Positions 33,363 through 44,083 are shown, counted from the first letter of the stretch. The stretch: DNA of 64,000 nt from VAZQ01 sp963702695 (GCA_963702695.1 CAVPDS010000002.1:1-64000); one strand, 5' to 3'. The notes: a model not told the origin generated them from the sequence alone. Translations and numbers: made by a program.

Positions 33363-34049
33363 ATGGCCAAAATAGCAGTTCATGGCGGCGACTTCGTCGC
33401 TGGTGAGTCGGGGACATTCACATTTGGCGTCCTGACGCTGCCCACCGCTGGACCTTCCTTTTTAGGGATTCCCTTGACCAAGCGGGAGGAAATTCCCTTG
33501 AGCAAGGTGATGCGGATTGAGGCTGTTAACAAGGAAATGAAACACCGCACGGGGGTGGCCGTAGGACGCGGCGCTGTGGCCGCAATGATCGCTGGGCCAA
33601 TCGGGTCAGTTGGCGCAGTGCTCGGTGGGCCGACGGGCATAGCTGTTGCTGTTACATCCGCAATTATTGGATTTAACACAACGAACCATACTTCGAACGT
33701 GACGTTCGAAGCTGAGTTTGAAGGAGGGCGCCGGCTCCTGGCCACGACAAACACGGCGACATACACCAAGCTGCTGGCGGCAGCATTCGATTACAAGCCA
33801 CCGCAACAGCGCGCCGGACTTGCATTTAACCAGCATGAGCCGGAGCGCAAAGTCGAAGGCAGGCTATTCATCAAGTTTTTGCCGTTTATTCTCGCATCCT
33901 ATGTGCTGATCGGCATGATCAATGGCTCTCCGCTGGCATGGGGCGTTGCGGTTGGTGCTGCGGTATTCTTCTTCGGCAGAAAAATCGTTGAGAACCGAAT
34001 GCCGCCAACGATCCAAGCGGAGCGTCAATCACCGGGACCAAAACTCTGA
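33363..34049 (+). CDS. Hypothetical membrane protein
   Basis: 228 residues from the ATG at 33363 (an upstream extension to 33249 lacks support). The first 55 residues look soluble (GGDFVAGESGTFTFGVLTLP, then KREEIPLSKVMRIE). A Gly/Ala-rich hydrophobic stretch (VAAMIAGPIGSVGAVLGGPTGIAVAV) follows, then a short soluble part and two closely spaced C-terminal hydrophobic segments (FLPFILASYVLIGMI and WGVAVGAAVFFFG). Codon use is less GC-rich than in neighbours, hinting at acquisition. No family recognised. Confidence 0.62.
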   Translation: MAKIAVHGGDFVAGESGTFTFGVLTLPTAGPSFLGIPLTKREEIPLSKVMRIEAVNKEMKHRTGVAVGRGAVAAMIAGPIGSVGAVLGGPTGIAVAVTSAIIGFNTTNHTSNVTFEAEFEGGRRLLATTNTATYTKLLAAAFDYKPPQQRAGLAFNQHEPERKVEGRLFIKFLPFILASYVLIGMINGSPLAWGVAVGAAVFFFGRKIVENRMPPTIQAERQSPGPKL

Positions 34050-34136
34050 TTTCGGGCGATAGCTTGGCTACTCGTACTCATACCGAATTCGAATGACCGG
34101 AATCAATCAGCCGGATTTCGTTATCACTTGCACCGC

Positions 34137-35507
<1,371 letters not shown>

Positions 35508-35555
35508 GTTAAGGTCCTCTCCTTTTTATCTTTACCGAGCCACACGCACACTGCG

Positions 35556-35600
35556 CTCCCTCCCCCCTTTACGGGAGGGCTGAGGCGGGGGGCGTGCCGC
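35556..35600. repeat. Family C GC-rich inverted repeat between fliN and flbD
   Basis: CTCCCTCCCCCCTTTACGGG then AGGGCTGAGGCGGGGGGCGTG. It resembles the arms at 11879 and 56018. It widens the fliN-flbD gap to 144 bases and may attenuate transcription into flbD. Confidence 0.55.
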
Positions 35601-35651
35601 GGGCGATTACTTCGAGGTGATCACTCCGGCATGAGCCCGATGCGACCCGCA

Positions 35652-36008
35652 TCAATTCCGCTCCGCCTTGATGATTTCCGTCATCGTCACGCCGAGCTTG
35701 TCCTCGACCAGGACGACTTCGCCGCGCGCGACCAGGCGGTCGTTGACGTAGATGTCGATCGCTTCGCCGACCTTGCGGTCGAGTTCGAGCACGGCGCCCG
35801 GTCCGAGTTTGAGCAGTTCGCCGACCTCCATGCGGGCGCGGCCGAGCACGGCCGATACCTTGACCGGCACGTCGAAGACGGCTTCGAGATCGGCGGCGGC
35901 GCGGCCCGGTCCGTCTTCGGATTCCGGCGTCGCCGCGCCGGCATCGGGCGGCATTGGAGCGCCGTTGTTTTCGAGATCGGGCAGCGACAGCCGGTCGTTG
36001 GGGGTCAT
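35652..36008 (-). CDS. fliN: Flagellar motor switch protein FliN
   Basis: 118 residues. An acidic/Pro-rich N-terminal tail of about 40 residues precedes the SpoA domain: VFDVPVKVSAVLGRARMEVGELLKLGPGAVLELDRKVGE then YVNDRLVARGEVVLVEDKLGVTMTEII, a near-textbook FliN. It forms the C-ring with FliG and FliM and binds FliH during export. The start overlaps the fliH stop by four bases. Confidence 0.95.
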   Translation of the reverse strand: MTPNDRLSLPDLENNGAPMPPDAGAATPESEDGPGRAAADLEAVFDVPVKVSAVLGRARMEVGELLKLGPGAVLELDRKVGEAIDIYVNDRLVARGEVVLVEDKLGVTMTEIIKAERN

Positions 36009-36667
36009 TTGTCGAAACTCCAGGGATTTTCGGGATTCGGCGTCATGGGAGCGGTGAAGACCCGCGCCAGAACGTAGCGGGCGACCGCGTCATCGATGGC
36101 CTTGCCGATGCCGGCGCTGTCGCGGCTGATGCCACCGTCGGCCCATTCGATGCGGCAGTCGCCGGGCGCGATGTCGGGCTCCGCCAGCACCACCAGCCGG
36201 CCGGCGAAGCCGCAGGCGTGCATGATCTCGTCCAGATGCCGGGCCGTCGTGCCCTGCAGCGCATCGTTGACCCGAACGACCACGTGCGGTGCTGCCACCA
36301 GGTGCCGGAAGCACTCCTTCGCCAGCGCCGAAATCTCAGCGAACGGCTCGCGGGCGACCAGCGCCGGCGCGAGCTTGCGGGCGACGGCGAGGGCGACCTC
36401 CACGGCTTCGGATTCAAGCCGCGCCTCGACACCGGACAAGCCCGCGTTCAGCGCCGTGAGCGCCGCTGCGATGCGCTCGAGCGCGACCGCGGCGCGTTGC
36501 TCGGCTTCCGCCTTCGCCGCCTGCGCGGCGGCCGCGAAGCCGCGCGCGTAGCCGGCGTTTTCCGCATCCTTGAGCTTCGCGGCATGGTCGGCGAGCGCGA
36601 TCGACGGCTTGCCGCCACCGGTCTTGGCGAAGTCGTTGTCGAAAAGAAATTTGGCCGGCGATCCCAT
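36005..36667 (-). CDS. fliH: Flagellar assembly protein FliH
   Basis: 220 residues. An N-terminal FLFDNDFAKTGGGKP segment is followed by an Ala/Glu-rich coiled coil (AAAAQAAKAEAEQRAAVALERI) and a C-terminal domain with DCRIEWADGGISRD, the usual C-terminal FliH signature. It binds FliI and inhibits its ATPase while docking it at FliN/FlhA. Tightly packed between fliG (20-base gap) and fliN (4-base overlap). Confidence 0.88.
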   Translation of the reverse strand: MGSPAKFLFDNDFAKTGGGKPSIALADHAAKLKDAENAGYARGFAAAAQAAKAEAEQRAAVALERIAAALTALNAGLSGVEARLESEAVEVALAVARKLAPALVAREPFAEISALAKECFRHLVAAPHVVVRVNDALQGTTARHLDEIMHACGFAGRLVVLAEPDIAPGDCRIEWADGGISRDSAGIGKAIDDAVARYVLARVFTAPMTPNPENPWSFDK

Positions 36668-36687
36668 GATTCCTCAGTTCAGCATTT

Positions 36688-37782
36688 TCAGTAGACCAGT
36701 TCTTCGTCGGCGCGGCTCTTGGTGATCATGATCTCGCCTTTCGCGGCGAGGTCCTTGGCGAGGTTGACGAGTTGGGCTTGCGCTTCATCGACATCGCGCA
36801 GCCGCACCGCGCCCATCGCCCCCATGTCGTCGAGCAGCATCTTGGCGGCGCGCGTCGACATGTTGCTCATGAAGAACTGGCGCACCGGCTCGGAGGCGCC
36901 TTTGAGCGCCACCGCGAGCTTGTCCTTGTCGACGTGGCGCATCAGCGTCTGCGCCGACCCCGAGTCGAGGCGAGTGAGGTCGTCGAAGGTGAACATCAGG
37001 GTCTTGATGCGCTCGGCGCTTTCGTGGTTGTCGTCTTCGAGCGCGGTCATGAAGCGGGTTTCGGTCTGGCGGTCGAAGTTGTTGAAGATCTCCGCCATCA
37101 CCTCGTGGGCGTCGCGCCGCCGCGTCTGCGAGAGGTTCGACATGAATTCGGTGCGCAGCGTGTTCTCGACCCGCTCGAGCACCTCCTTCTGCACCAACTC
37201 CATCTTGAGCATGCGGTTGACCACGTCGAGCGCGAGCTCCTCGGGCAGGATGGCGAGGACGCGGGCGGAATGCTCCGGCCGGATCTTCGAGAGCACGACC
37301 GCGACAGTTTGCGGATATTCGTTCTTGAGGTAGTTCGCGAGCACCTCTTCCTGGACGTTGGAGAGCTTCTCCCACATGTTGCGCCCGGCGGGCCCGCGGA
37401 TTTCGTCCATGATGCCGCCGACGCGCTCGGGCGGCAGGAACTGCTGCAGCAGTCGCTCGGTGGATTCGTAGTTGCCCATCAGTGCGCCGGTGGCGGACAG
37501 CCGCGACACGAATTCGAGCAGCAGGCCTTCGACCAGGGCCGCTTCGATCGTGCCGATCGTTGACATCACGATCGAGAGTTCGCGCAGTTCGTCGTCGTCG
37601 AGCAGTGACCAGATCTTGGCGCCGTGCTGTTCGCCGAGCGCCAGCATCAGGATCGCCGCCCGCTCCGGACCGGTGAGCTTGCGGGCGTTCGCCTGATCGC
37701 CCTGCCGCTTCGCGAGCATCGCGACGACGTGGGCGATCTCGGTGTCGGCGGTCGCGGCCAATGCTTTGTCGGAGGTGGCCAT
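36688..37782 (-). CDS. fliG: Flagellar motor switch protein FliG
   Basis: 364 residues. N-terminal LTGPERAAILMLALGEQHGAKIWSLLDDDELRELS, the middle EHSARVLAILPEELALDVVNRML, and the C-terminal torque-generating domain with MFTFDDLTRLDSGSAQTLMRHVDKDKLAVALKGA and FMSNMSTRAAKMLLDDMGAMGAVRLRDVDEAQ. Charged torque-helix residues are conserved. FliG couples stator force to the MS ring. Nine bases separate it from fliF. Confidence 0.96.
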   Translation of the reverse strand: MATSDKALAATADTEIAHVVAMLAKRQGDQANARKLTGPERAAILMLALGEQHGAKIWSLLDDDELRELSIVMSTIGTIEAALVEGLLLEFVSRLSATGALMGNYESTERLLQQFLPPERVGGIMDEIRGPAGRNMWEKLSNVQEEVLANYLKNEYPQTVAVVLSKIRPEHSARVLAILPEELALDVVNRMLKMELVQKEVLERVENTLRTEFMSNLSQTRRRDAHEVMAEIFNNFDRQTETRFMTALEDDNHESAERIKTLMFTFDDLTRLDSGSAQTLMRHVDKDKLAVALKGASEPVRQFFMSNMSTRAAKMLLDDMGAMGAVRLRDVDEAQAQLVNLAKDLAAKGEIMITKSRADEELVY

Positions 37783-37791
37783 GGTGCTCGA

Positions 37792-39459
37792 TCAGGCGTT
37801 CTGGTGCAGCCAGCTGCGGAGGATGGCGACGGTCTCTTGCGGATTCTTGTCGGCGAGTTCGCCTACCTTCTGCACCGACTGGGCGTGCACCTGTCCCTGC
37901 ACCTGGGCGATATCGATCATCTTGGCGGTCGGGCTCGATACGCCGATAATGTCCTCGGCAGTGGCGCCGGCGGCGATCGCGCCCTGCACGTCGCCGCCGG
38001 CGATGGCGGCGGCGATCACCGCCGCCGGCGGCGGCGCCGGATCGGACGTCACGATGCGGCGCACCAGCGGGCGCACCACGAACAGGATCACCAGGAGGCC
38101 CATCACCAGCATTACCGCCAGCTCGATCCAGCGCATGACGTCGTCCTTGGTGAATTGCAGGTACGACAGGAAGCCGGACGGCTCGGGGATGACGTTGGCC
38201 GGCACGTCAGCGAAGCGGAGATTGACCACCTCGACCTGGTCGCCGCGCTTCTGGTCGAAGCCGATCGCGGTGCGAACCAGCGCCGCGATGCGATCGATCT
38301 CGTCCTTCTCGCGCGGCGAGTAGACCTGCTCGCCCTTGTCGTTCTTGGCGTAATTCCCGTCGACCACCACCGCGACAGAGACCCGGTTCACGCGGCCGCC
38401 CTCGGTCACCTCGGTCTTGGTCGAATGGGAAATCTCGTAGTTGACGATTTCCTCGGACTTGCGGCTCTGGTCACGCGGCGCGGCGGCGCCGTTCGGCTGC
38501 TGTCCTTGCGCCGCCCCCGGCAGTTCGTTGCCGACGGTCACCTGGCCGTCACGGTTGTCGTTGGTCGCGGCCAATTCCTCGCGGGTCTGGCTCGATCGCA
38601 TCACCCGGCCTTCGGGATCGAACTTCTCCGAGGTCTGGGTGACACGGTTGAAGTCGAAATCCGCGGCGACCTGCACGCGTGCGCGGCCTGGCCCGACGAT
38701 CGAGGAGACGATGGTTTCGATCTGCTCGCGCAGACGGCGCTCGTAGGCGGCCTGGCGCTCGTCGGCGCTGACGCCGAGCCCGCTGTCGCCGGCCGCGCCG
38801 TCGGCGAGGAGCCGGCCGCCTTCGTCGACGATCGAGACGCGCTCGGGCTTGAGTCCGTTGACGGCAGAGGCGACGAGGTGGCGGATTGCGCGCACCTGCT
38901 GCGGCTCGAGCGCGCCGCGCACCTTGAGCACGATCGAGGCGGAGGCTTCCGCCTTGTCGCGCGAAAACAGCGGCCGTTCCGGCAGCACCAGATGAACGCG
39001 CGCCGCCTGCACCCGGTCGATCGCACGGATGGTACGGGCGAGCTCGCCTTCGAGCGCGCGCAGGTGATTGATGTTCTGCACGAAGCTGGTGGCGCCGAGC
39101 GCGTCCGACTTGTCGAAGATCTCGTAGCCGATGCCGCCGCCCTTGGGCAGGCCGCCTTCCGCGAGCTTCATCCGCAGCCGCGTGACCTTGTCCTGGGGCA
39201 CCATGATCGTGGCGCCGTCGTTGCGGAGGTCGTACGGGATGCCCTGCCGCTCGAGGTCTTTGACGATCGCGCTTGAATCCTCGAAGGAGAGTTCGGTGAA
39301 AAGCGGGGTGAGCTGTGGCGCTGTCACCCGCAGGATCAGGAACGAGAAAAAGCCGACGAGCGCGACCGTGACCGCGGCCATCGCCGCCATCCGAGCCGCA
39401 CCCAGCGCCTTGATGAACTCCAGGAAGCCCTGCACGATTCCGACCTGGTAAAAACCCAC
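37792..39459 (-). CDS. fliF: Flagellar MS-ring protein FliF
   Basis: 555 residues from a GTG at 39459; a second GTG at 39435 gives VQGFLEFIKALGAARM, closer to the usual start. Membrane helix near residues 27-45, ring-building motifs with LERQGIPYDLRNDGATIMVPQDKVTRLRMKLAEGGLPKGG in the periplasmic part, a Ser/Gln/Arg-rich spacer, and a second membrane helix (WIELAVMLVMGLLVILFVVRPLV). The C-terminal tail carries the FliG-binding segment ending ILRSWLHQN. First gene of the operon; a CtrA-like box lies just upstream. Confidence 0.95.
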   Translation of the reverse strand: MGFYQVGIVQGFLEFIKALGAARMAAMAAVTVALVGFFSFLILRVTAPQLTPLFTELSFEDSSAIVKDLERQGIPYDLRNDGATIMVPQDKVTRLRMKLAEGGLPKGGGIGYEIFDKSDALGATSFVQNINHLRALEGELARTIRAIDRVQAARVHLVLPERPLFSRDKAEASASIVLKVRGALEPQQVRAIRHLVASAVNGLKPERVSIVDEGGRLLADGAAGDSGLGVSADERQAAYERRLREQIETIVSSIVGPGRARVQVAADFDFNRVTQTSEKFDPEGRVMRSSQTREELAATNDNRDGQVTVGNELPGAAQGQQPNGAAAPRDQSRKSEEIVNYEISHSTKTEVTEGGRVNRVSVAVVVDGNYAKNDKGEQVYSPREKDEIDRIAALVRTAIGFDQKRGDQVEVVNLRFADVPANVIPEPSGFLSYLQFTKDDVMRWIELAVMLVMGLLVILFVVRPLVRRIVTSDPAPPPAAVIAAAIAGGDVQGAIAAGATAEDIIGVSSPTAKMIDIAQVQGQVHAQSVQKVGELADKNPQETVAILRSWLHQNA

Positions 39460-39483
39460 CGGGCAAGAATTGCCCAGTTCATG

Positions 39484-39499
39484 GTTACCAGCCGGTTAA
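39484..39499 (-). promoter_or_regulatory. CtrA-like binding site upstream of fliF
   Basis: On the minus strand TTAA-CCGGCTG-GTAAC, one mismatch from TTAA-N7-TTAAC, 25 bases before the annotated start of fliF and about 50 before the alternative start. The fliF promoter is a classic class II CtrA target in Caulobacter, which supports the assignment. Confidence 0.65.
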
Positions 39500-39536
39500 T
39501 ATTCTCCTGCCCGCCGCAGATGAATCGTGCGTGGGG

Positions 39537-39902
39537 CTATTCGATCACTTCCGCAACCTTTTTCGCCGTCGGGTCGACGATCACGATCTTGTCGCCGGTG
39601 AGGAAGAACTGATGCGATTTGATCTGCGGAACTTTTTCGGCGATCACCGCCGGCATGTCGTGCAGCGCGACGTTCGCAGGTACCGCGGCGCCAGCCGATA
39701 CCGCCATGTCGCCGGACGCCTTCTCGACTTTCGCGTCCTTGAGGATTTCCTTGATGGTGTGCCGCTGCTCAAGCGTGAGGTTGAAGGTGCGCTCGGTCTG
39801 CGGCAACTCGTTCTGCGCCGGAGTCTGGCCCAGGGCGGCGCTCGCAGCGAGCGGCGCCGAAAATGCCACAATGGCCGCGGCGTAGATGATCGCGGGTTTC
39901 AT
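39537..39902 (-). CDS. Secreted DUF1236-type protein
   Basis: 121 residues with a signal peptide (ends SAALGQ). Two DUF1236-like features: FNLTLEQRHTIKEILKDAKVEK and the end segment FFLTGDKIVIVDPTAKKVAEVI. Such small exported proteins are common in Bradyrhizobium relatives, often in several copies, with no known role. Monocistronic; a repeat block follows upstream of its start. Confidence 0.78.
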   Translation of the reverse strand: MKPAIIYAAAIVAFSAPLAASAALGQTPAQNELPQTERTFNLTLEQRHTIKEILKDAKVEKASGDMAVSAGAAVPANVALHDMPAVIAEKVPQIKSHQFFLTGDKIVIVDPTAKKVAEVIE

Positions 39903-39983
39903 CCCTCAATTCCTGCGGTTGGTATGTGTTGCGGTACCAACGTTGGACGAAGGAGAGGGTTCCACCGCGCCCGCGGGGAAGTC

Positions 39984-40082
39984 ATCGTCGTCATTGCCGG
40001 GCCTGGCCCGGTAATCCCGAAAGCGGAGGCACGACCGCGCAACTCGAATCAAGATGGCCGGGACAAGCCCGGCCATGACGCC
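39984..40082. repeat. Composite palindrome (family A core inside a CGTCAT...ATGACG frame)
   Basis: Starts CGTCGTCATTGCCGGGCCTG, continues with TGGCCCGGTAATCCCG, and ends with the family A hairpin (40055-40075) plus TGACG. Two internal hairpins and a long outer pairing are possible. It resembles the element at 20299-20383. It lies between the start of the DUF1236 gene and the end of sciP. Confidence 0.75.
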
Positions 40083-40118
40083 ATTCAGTCACGTGGACGC
40101 TGGAACAGCGAGCGTGAG

Positions 40119-40394
40119 TTACTGCCGGTATTGCTGGATGCGCGTCGTGCGCAGGCCGGCGAGCCCGTGCTGGTCGATCGAATATTGCCAGGAGAGGAAT
40201 TCTTCAACCGTCAGCGTGTAGCGGCTGCACGCTTCCTCAAGCGAAAGCAAACCGCCGCGCACCGCGGCGACGACTTCCGCCTTACGACGGATGACCCAAC
40301 GTTTGGTGCCTGGCGCCGGCAGGTCCGCAATCGTCAGCGGGCTGCCGTCCGGTCCAATAACGTATTTGGCCCTTGGTCGAAGGGGCTCCGTCAT
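40119..40394 (-). CDS. sciP: CtrA-inhibitory protein SciP (DUF1153)
   Basis: 91 residues from the ATG at 40394 (an ATG at 40409 adds five). KYVIGPDGSPLTIADLP, KRWVIRRKAEVVAAVRGGLL and LTVEEFLSWQYSIDQHGLAGLR are the almost invariant SciP sequence, with a helix-turn-helix. In Caulobacter SciP binds CtrA at promoters and blocks its activation in swarmer cells. Here it sits next to the flagellar genes it would be expected to restrain. Confidence 0.95.
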   Translation of the reverse strand: MTEPLRPRAKYVIGPDGSPLTIADLPAPGTKRWVIRRKAEVVAAVRGGLLSLEEACSRYTLTVEEFLSWQYSIDQHGLAGLRTTRIQQYRQ

Positions 40395-40668
40395 GGCGAA
40401 ATCACGCACTCCACTGACTAACTCGCCGCAAAACCTACACGTGGCCGCTTAAAATTTGCCTAAGCCGATCCGATCAATTGGGAAAATGTTGCCACGCCCG
40501 AAAAATGGTCTCTGCAACCGCCTGATTTTGCGGCGGACAAATCAGCGTGAGCCCGCAAATCATCAATCCTAATCGGAGATTCGGTCACTTTGCCGCCGGC
40601 CGGCCGGTGGAGAATTGCGGGTGAAGGAGCTACTCTGACTCGCAAGGCGCCGGGTCGAGGGGATCTCG

Positions 40669-43293
40669 ATGGGCTTTTCGGACCACAAGACCGTTGCGGC
40701 AGATCCGCGGATTCGCGGAGCGGTGGTGCTCGGCACCGAGCTCGCGACGGTGGCGCTCTGCTATTTTGCCGCCGGCAAGCTCGGCCTGATGCTCGCTTCG
40801 ATCAATCCGAGCGCCACTCCGATCTGGCCGGCGTCCGGATTGGCGCTCGCCGCGGTGCTGCTGCTCGGCTACCGGGTCGCCCCGGCGATTTTCGTCGGCG
40901 CCTTCCTGGCCAACGCGATCACCGCCGGCACGCTCTGGACTTCGGCGGCCATCGGCGCGGGCAACACGCTGGAAGCGGTGCTCGGCGTCTATTTGATCGA
41001 GCGCTGGGCGTATGGCCGTGACAGCTTCCAGCAGCCGGGCGGCGTCGCGCGATTCTCGCTGATCTGCTTCCTGCCGCCGATCGCGAGCGCCACCATCGGG
41101 GTCGGCACGCTGGCGTTGGCCGGCTTTGCCGACCCGGACAAATTCGGCTCGATCTGGCTGACCTGGTGGCTCGGCGACCTCGGCGGTGCGCTGATGGTGA
41201 CGCCGGTCGTCGTGCTGTGGGTGAGAGCCGGCCGCGCGCTCGCCAAGAATCAGGCCAAGGACCAGAACAACAGGGAACAGAAGCACCTGGCGCTGATCCT
41301 CGCCTACGGCGGCGCGTTCCTGGTCGGCCTGCTTGCATTCAGTCCGCTGCTTGATCGCGGCGCTCATCGTGCCCCGCTCGGCTTCCTCGCTTTCCTTCCG
41401 CTGCTGTGGGCGGCGCTGCGCTGCGGCCAGCGCCACACGGCGACGGTCGCGCTCATCCTGTCCGGTTTCGCGATCTGGGGCACACAGACCGGCGCACGGC
41501 CGTTTGCGCCCCAGGATATCAACGAGTCGTTCCTGCTGCTGCTGATGTTCATGACCAGCATGGCGGTGCCGAGCCTTGCGCTCGCAGCCGAAGTGGCAGT
41601 GCGGCGGCGGACCGAAGATAACCTGCGGCGCACGCAGGATGAGCTCAACGAGCGGGTCGTGCAGCGCACGGCGGCGCTTACGCAAGCCAATCTCGCGCTG
41701 CAGGAGGAGGTCGAACGCCGCAAGCAGGCCGAGAGCGAACTGGAGCAGCAGCGGCTCAACCTGCTGGAGGCGCAGCGGCTCGCCAAGATCGGGAGCTGGA
41801 CGCGCGAGGTCGACGAGGAACGGGCGACCTGGTCCGATCAGCTATTCGACATCTACGGGTTGGAGCCGGGAAGCTTCGTCGGCTCGCTCGATCATTTCCT
41901 CAAGCTCGTGCATCCCGAGGATCGCGAGCGCGTCCGCGGCGAAGTCGCGCGCGCGATCGAGACCGGCGAGGGCTTCCGCTCGGAGCGGCGCATCGTGCGT
42001 CCGAGCGGCGAGGTGCGCTACCTGCAAGCCTCCGGCGAAGTCGTGAAGAACGATCAAGGTCGAGTGGTCCGGCTGGTCGGGGTCTGCCAGGATGTCACCG
42101 AGCGCCGCGAGGCCGAACTGACCCTGGAGCGGACCCGCGAGCAGCTTGCCCAGGCGCAGAAGATGGAAGCGCTCGGCCAGCTCACCGGCGGCATCGCGCA
42201 TGACTTCAACAACCTCCTGATGATCGTGAGCGGCCACGCTGAAATGCTCCGCCGCCGGCTCGCCGAACCCAAGCAGTTGCAGAGCGTCGATGCCGTTCTC
42301 GCGGCGGCGCGCCGCGGCGAGAACCTGACCCGCCAGTTGCTCACGTTCTCGCGACCGCAGCCGCTCAATCCGCAGACCGTCAACATCAAGGACCGCATCG
42401 AGGCGATGCAGGCGATGCTCGGCAGTTCGCTGTGCGGCAACATCGCGCTCGTCGTCGACATTGCGTCCGACACCTGGCCGATCGAGGTCGACGTCGCCGA
42501 GTTCGAGCTGGCGCTGGTCAACATGGCGGTCAATGCGCGCGATGCGATGCCCGACGGCGGGACCTTCAAGATCTCGGCGTGCAACGCCACCACGCTGCGC
42601 CGGGGACAGCGCGGCGAAACGCTCGAACACGTGGAGCTTTCGCTCGCCGACACCGGCCAGGGAATTCCCTGTGACACGCTGCCGAAAATCTTCGATCCGT
42701 TCTTCACCACCAAGGCGGTCGGCAAGGGGACCGGCCTCGGGCTCTCGCAGGTCTACGGCTTCGTCCAGCAGTCGGGCGGCACCGTCCGCGCCCGCAGCGA
42801 GGCCGGCCGCGGCACGACCATCACGATGCATTTGCCGCGATCCAAGAAGACGCTGGAGGTGGAGGTTGCCGAACCGGCCGCGCCGCACCCGGTTCCCGCG
42901 CAATCCGAAGGCATGGTCCTGGTGGTCGAGGACAATCCGGAAGTGGCCGACGTGACCGTGACTCTCATCGAGCAGATGGGATTCCAGACGCTGCGCGCGG
43001 AGAACGCGGCGGAAGCGCTGGTGCAACTGGCGCGGACCGCGAAGATCGATCTCGTGTTCAGCGACATCGTCATGCCGAACGGGATGAACGGCATCCATCT
43101 CGCGCAGGAAATCGCGGAGCACTATCCGCGGGTCCGCATTCTTCTCGCCACCGGGTACAGCGAGGTCGCCGCCGCCGCCGAAACCCGCTTCCCGATCCTG
43201 CGCAAGCCGTTCGAAGTCTCCGCGCTTGAACGCGCGGTGCGCGACGTCTTGAACGGGCCGGTCGGGGGAGGCCAGCGCCGCGCGGCGCGGTAA
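40669..43293 (+). CDS. MASE1-type hybrid sensor histidine kinase
   Basis: 874 residues. An N-terminal MASE1 region of about eight membrane helices (GKLGLMLASINPSATPIWPASGLALAAVLL is its hallmark), then a coiled coil, a PAS domain (about 365-470), HisKA with phospho-His in GQLTGGIAHDFNNLL, and HATPase with DTGQGIP and GKGTGLGLSQVYG. The C-terminal receiver has Asp in FSDIVMPNGMNG and Lys in LRKPF. MASE1 senses unknown membrane or small-molecule signals. No partner regulator is adjacent; the stop is convergent with flgD. Confidence 0.92.
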   Translation: MGFSDHKTVAADPRIRGAVVLGTELATVALCYFAAGKLGLMLASINPSATPIWPASGLALAAVLLLGYRVAPAIFVGAFLANAITAGTLWTSAAIGAGNTLEAVLGVYLIERWAYGRDSFQQPGGVARFSLICFLPPIASATIGVGTLALAGFADPDKFGSIWLTWWLGDLGGALMVTPVVVLWVRAGRALAKNQAKDQNNREQKHLALILAYGGAFLVGLLAFSPLLDRGAHRAPLGFLAFLPLLWAALRCGQRHTATVALILSGFAIWGTQTGARPFAPQDINESFLLLLMFMTSMAVPSLALAAEVAVRRRTEDNLRRTQDELNERVVQRTAALTQANLALQEEVERRKQAESELEQQRLNLLEAQRLAKIGSWTREVDEERATWSDQLFDIYGLEPGSFVGSLDHFLKLVHPEDRERVRGEVARAIETGEGFRSERRIVRPSGEVRYLQASGEVVKNDQGRVVRLVGVCQDVTERREAELTLERTREQLAQAQKMEALGQLTGGIAHDFNNLLMIVSGHAEMLRRRLAEPKQLQSVDAVLAAARRGENLTRQLLTFSRPQPLNPQTVNIKDRIEAMQAMLGSSLCGNIALVVDIASDTWPIEVDVAEFELALVNMAVNARDAMPDGGTFKISACNATTLRRGQRGETLEHVELSLADTGQGIPCDTLPKIFDPFFTTKAVGKGTGLGLSQVYGFVQQSGGTVRARSEAGRGTTITMHLPRSKKTLEVEVAEPAAPHPVPAQSEGMVLVVEDNPEVADVTVTLIEQMGFQTLRAENAAEALVQLARTAKIDLVFSDIVMPNGMNGIHLAQEIAEHYPRVRILLATGYSEVAAAAETRFPILRKPFEVSALERAVRDVLNGPVGGGQRRAAR

Positions 43294-43362
43294 AACTCCT
43301 GCCCTGCGCTCGTGCTCCGCTCGTCCCCGCAATAGTTTTGAATTGACCGAATTGACCGAACG

Positions 43363-44076
43363 CTAGTTCCGCACCACGCGCTTGATCTTGTCGAGCGTGA
43401 AGTTCTGGCCGCCGATCGACAGGAGCGGCGGGGTCTGCGTGAGATCGACTGAATCGACGACGCCGTCGATTTCGCTCGGCACCGCGACCGATTGTCCGCT
43501 CGCGTCCTTGGCCGTCACCGACATGCTGTAGCTGCCGTCCGGCCACTGCACGCCTTTGTTGTCGCGGCCGTCCCAGTTGAAGCTTTGCGTCCCGGCATTC
43601 ATGGTGAAGTTCGACGTATAGACGGTCTGGCCGCTGGCGCCCTTGATCGTGACCGTTGCGCTCACCGGTTTCGGCACCGACAGGTTCCAGGTCGCCTGGC
43701 CGTTGGTGAGCGCAGCGGTGGTACCGTCAACGGCGACGGTCTGGCCGACGAAGGCGAGCGCCTGCGTCGATTGCGTCGACTTCTCGATCGAGATCAGCGT
43801 CGTAAGCTGATCGTTCTGCTTCATCTGCTGCTCGACCTGTGCGAATTGCACGAGCTGCTGGGTGAACTGGTTGGTATCGAGCGGGTCGAGCGGATTCTGG
43901 TTCTGCAGTTGCGTGGTGAGGAGCTGCAGGAAGGTATTGAAGTTGTCCGCGATCGTCGTCTGATCGACGGCGCCGCTGACGCTGCTGCTCGCAGCCGAGC
44001 TTGAAGTGCTCGCGCTGGCGGTCGAGGTCGCGGCGGAGATCGAGGAGGTGATAGGGGAAATCGAGATGGCGGCCAT
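43363..44076 (-). CDS. flgD: Flagellar hook assembly protein FlgD
   Basis: 237 residues. A Ser/Ala-rich N-terminus, the FlgD signature FLQLLTTQLQNQNPLDPLDTNQFTQQLVQFAQVEQQMKQND, then the tandem Ig-like part (GQTVYTSNFTMNAGTQSFNWDGRDNKG). FlgD caps the growing hook and is exported by the type III apparatus. Follows fliK by seven bases on the same strand, so they form a fliK-flgD pair. Confidence 0.94.
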   Translation of the reverse strand: MAAISISPITSSISAATSTASASTSSSAASSSVSGAVDQTTIADNFNTFLQLLTTQLQNQNPLDPLDTNQFTQQLVQFAQVEQQMKQNDQLTTLISIEKSTQSTQALAFVGQTVAVDGTTAALTNGQATWNLSVPKPVSATVTIKGASGQTVYTSNFTMNAGTQSFNWDGRDNKGVQWPDGSYSMSVTAKDASGQSVAVPSEIDGVVDSVDLTQTPPLLSIGGQNFTLDKIKRVVRN

Positions 44077-44083
44077 GGCTTTC

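Noticed and set aside
37624..39276. 550-codon open frame on the plus strand opposite fliF/fliG
   Set aside because: Composition is Arg/His/Asp/Leu-rich as expected for the antisense of GC-rich genes, and the opposite strand encodes well-conserved FliF and FliG.
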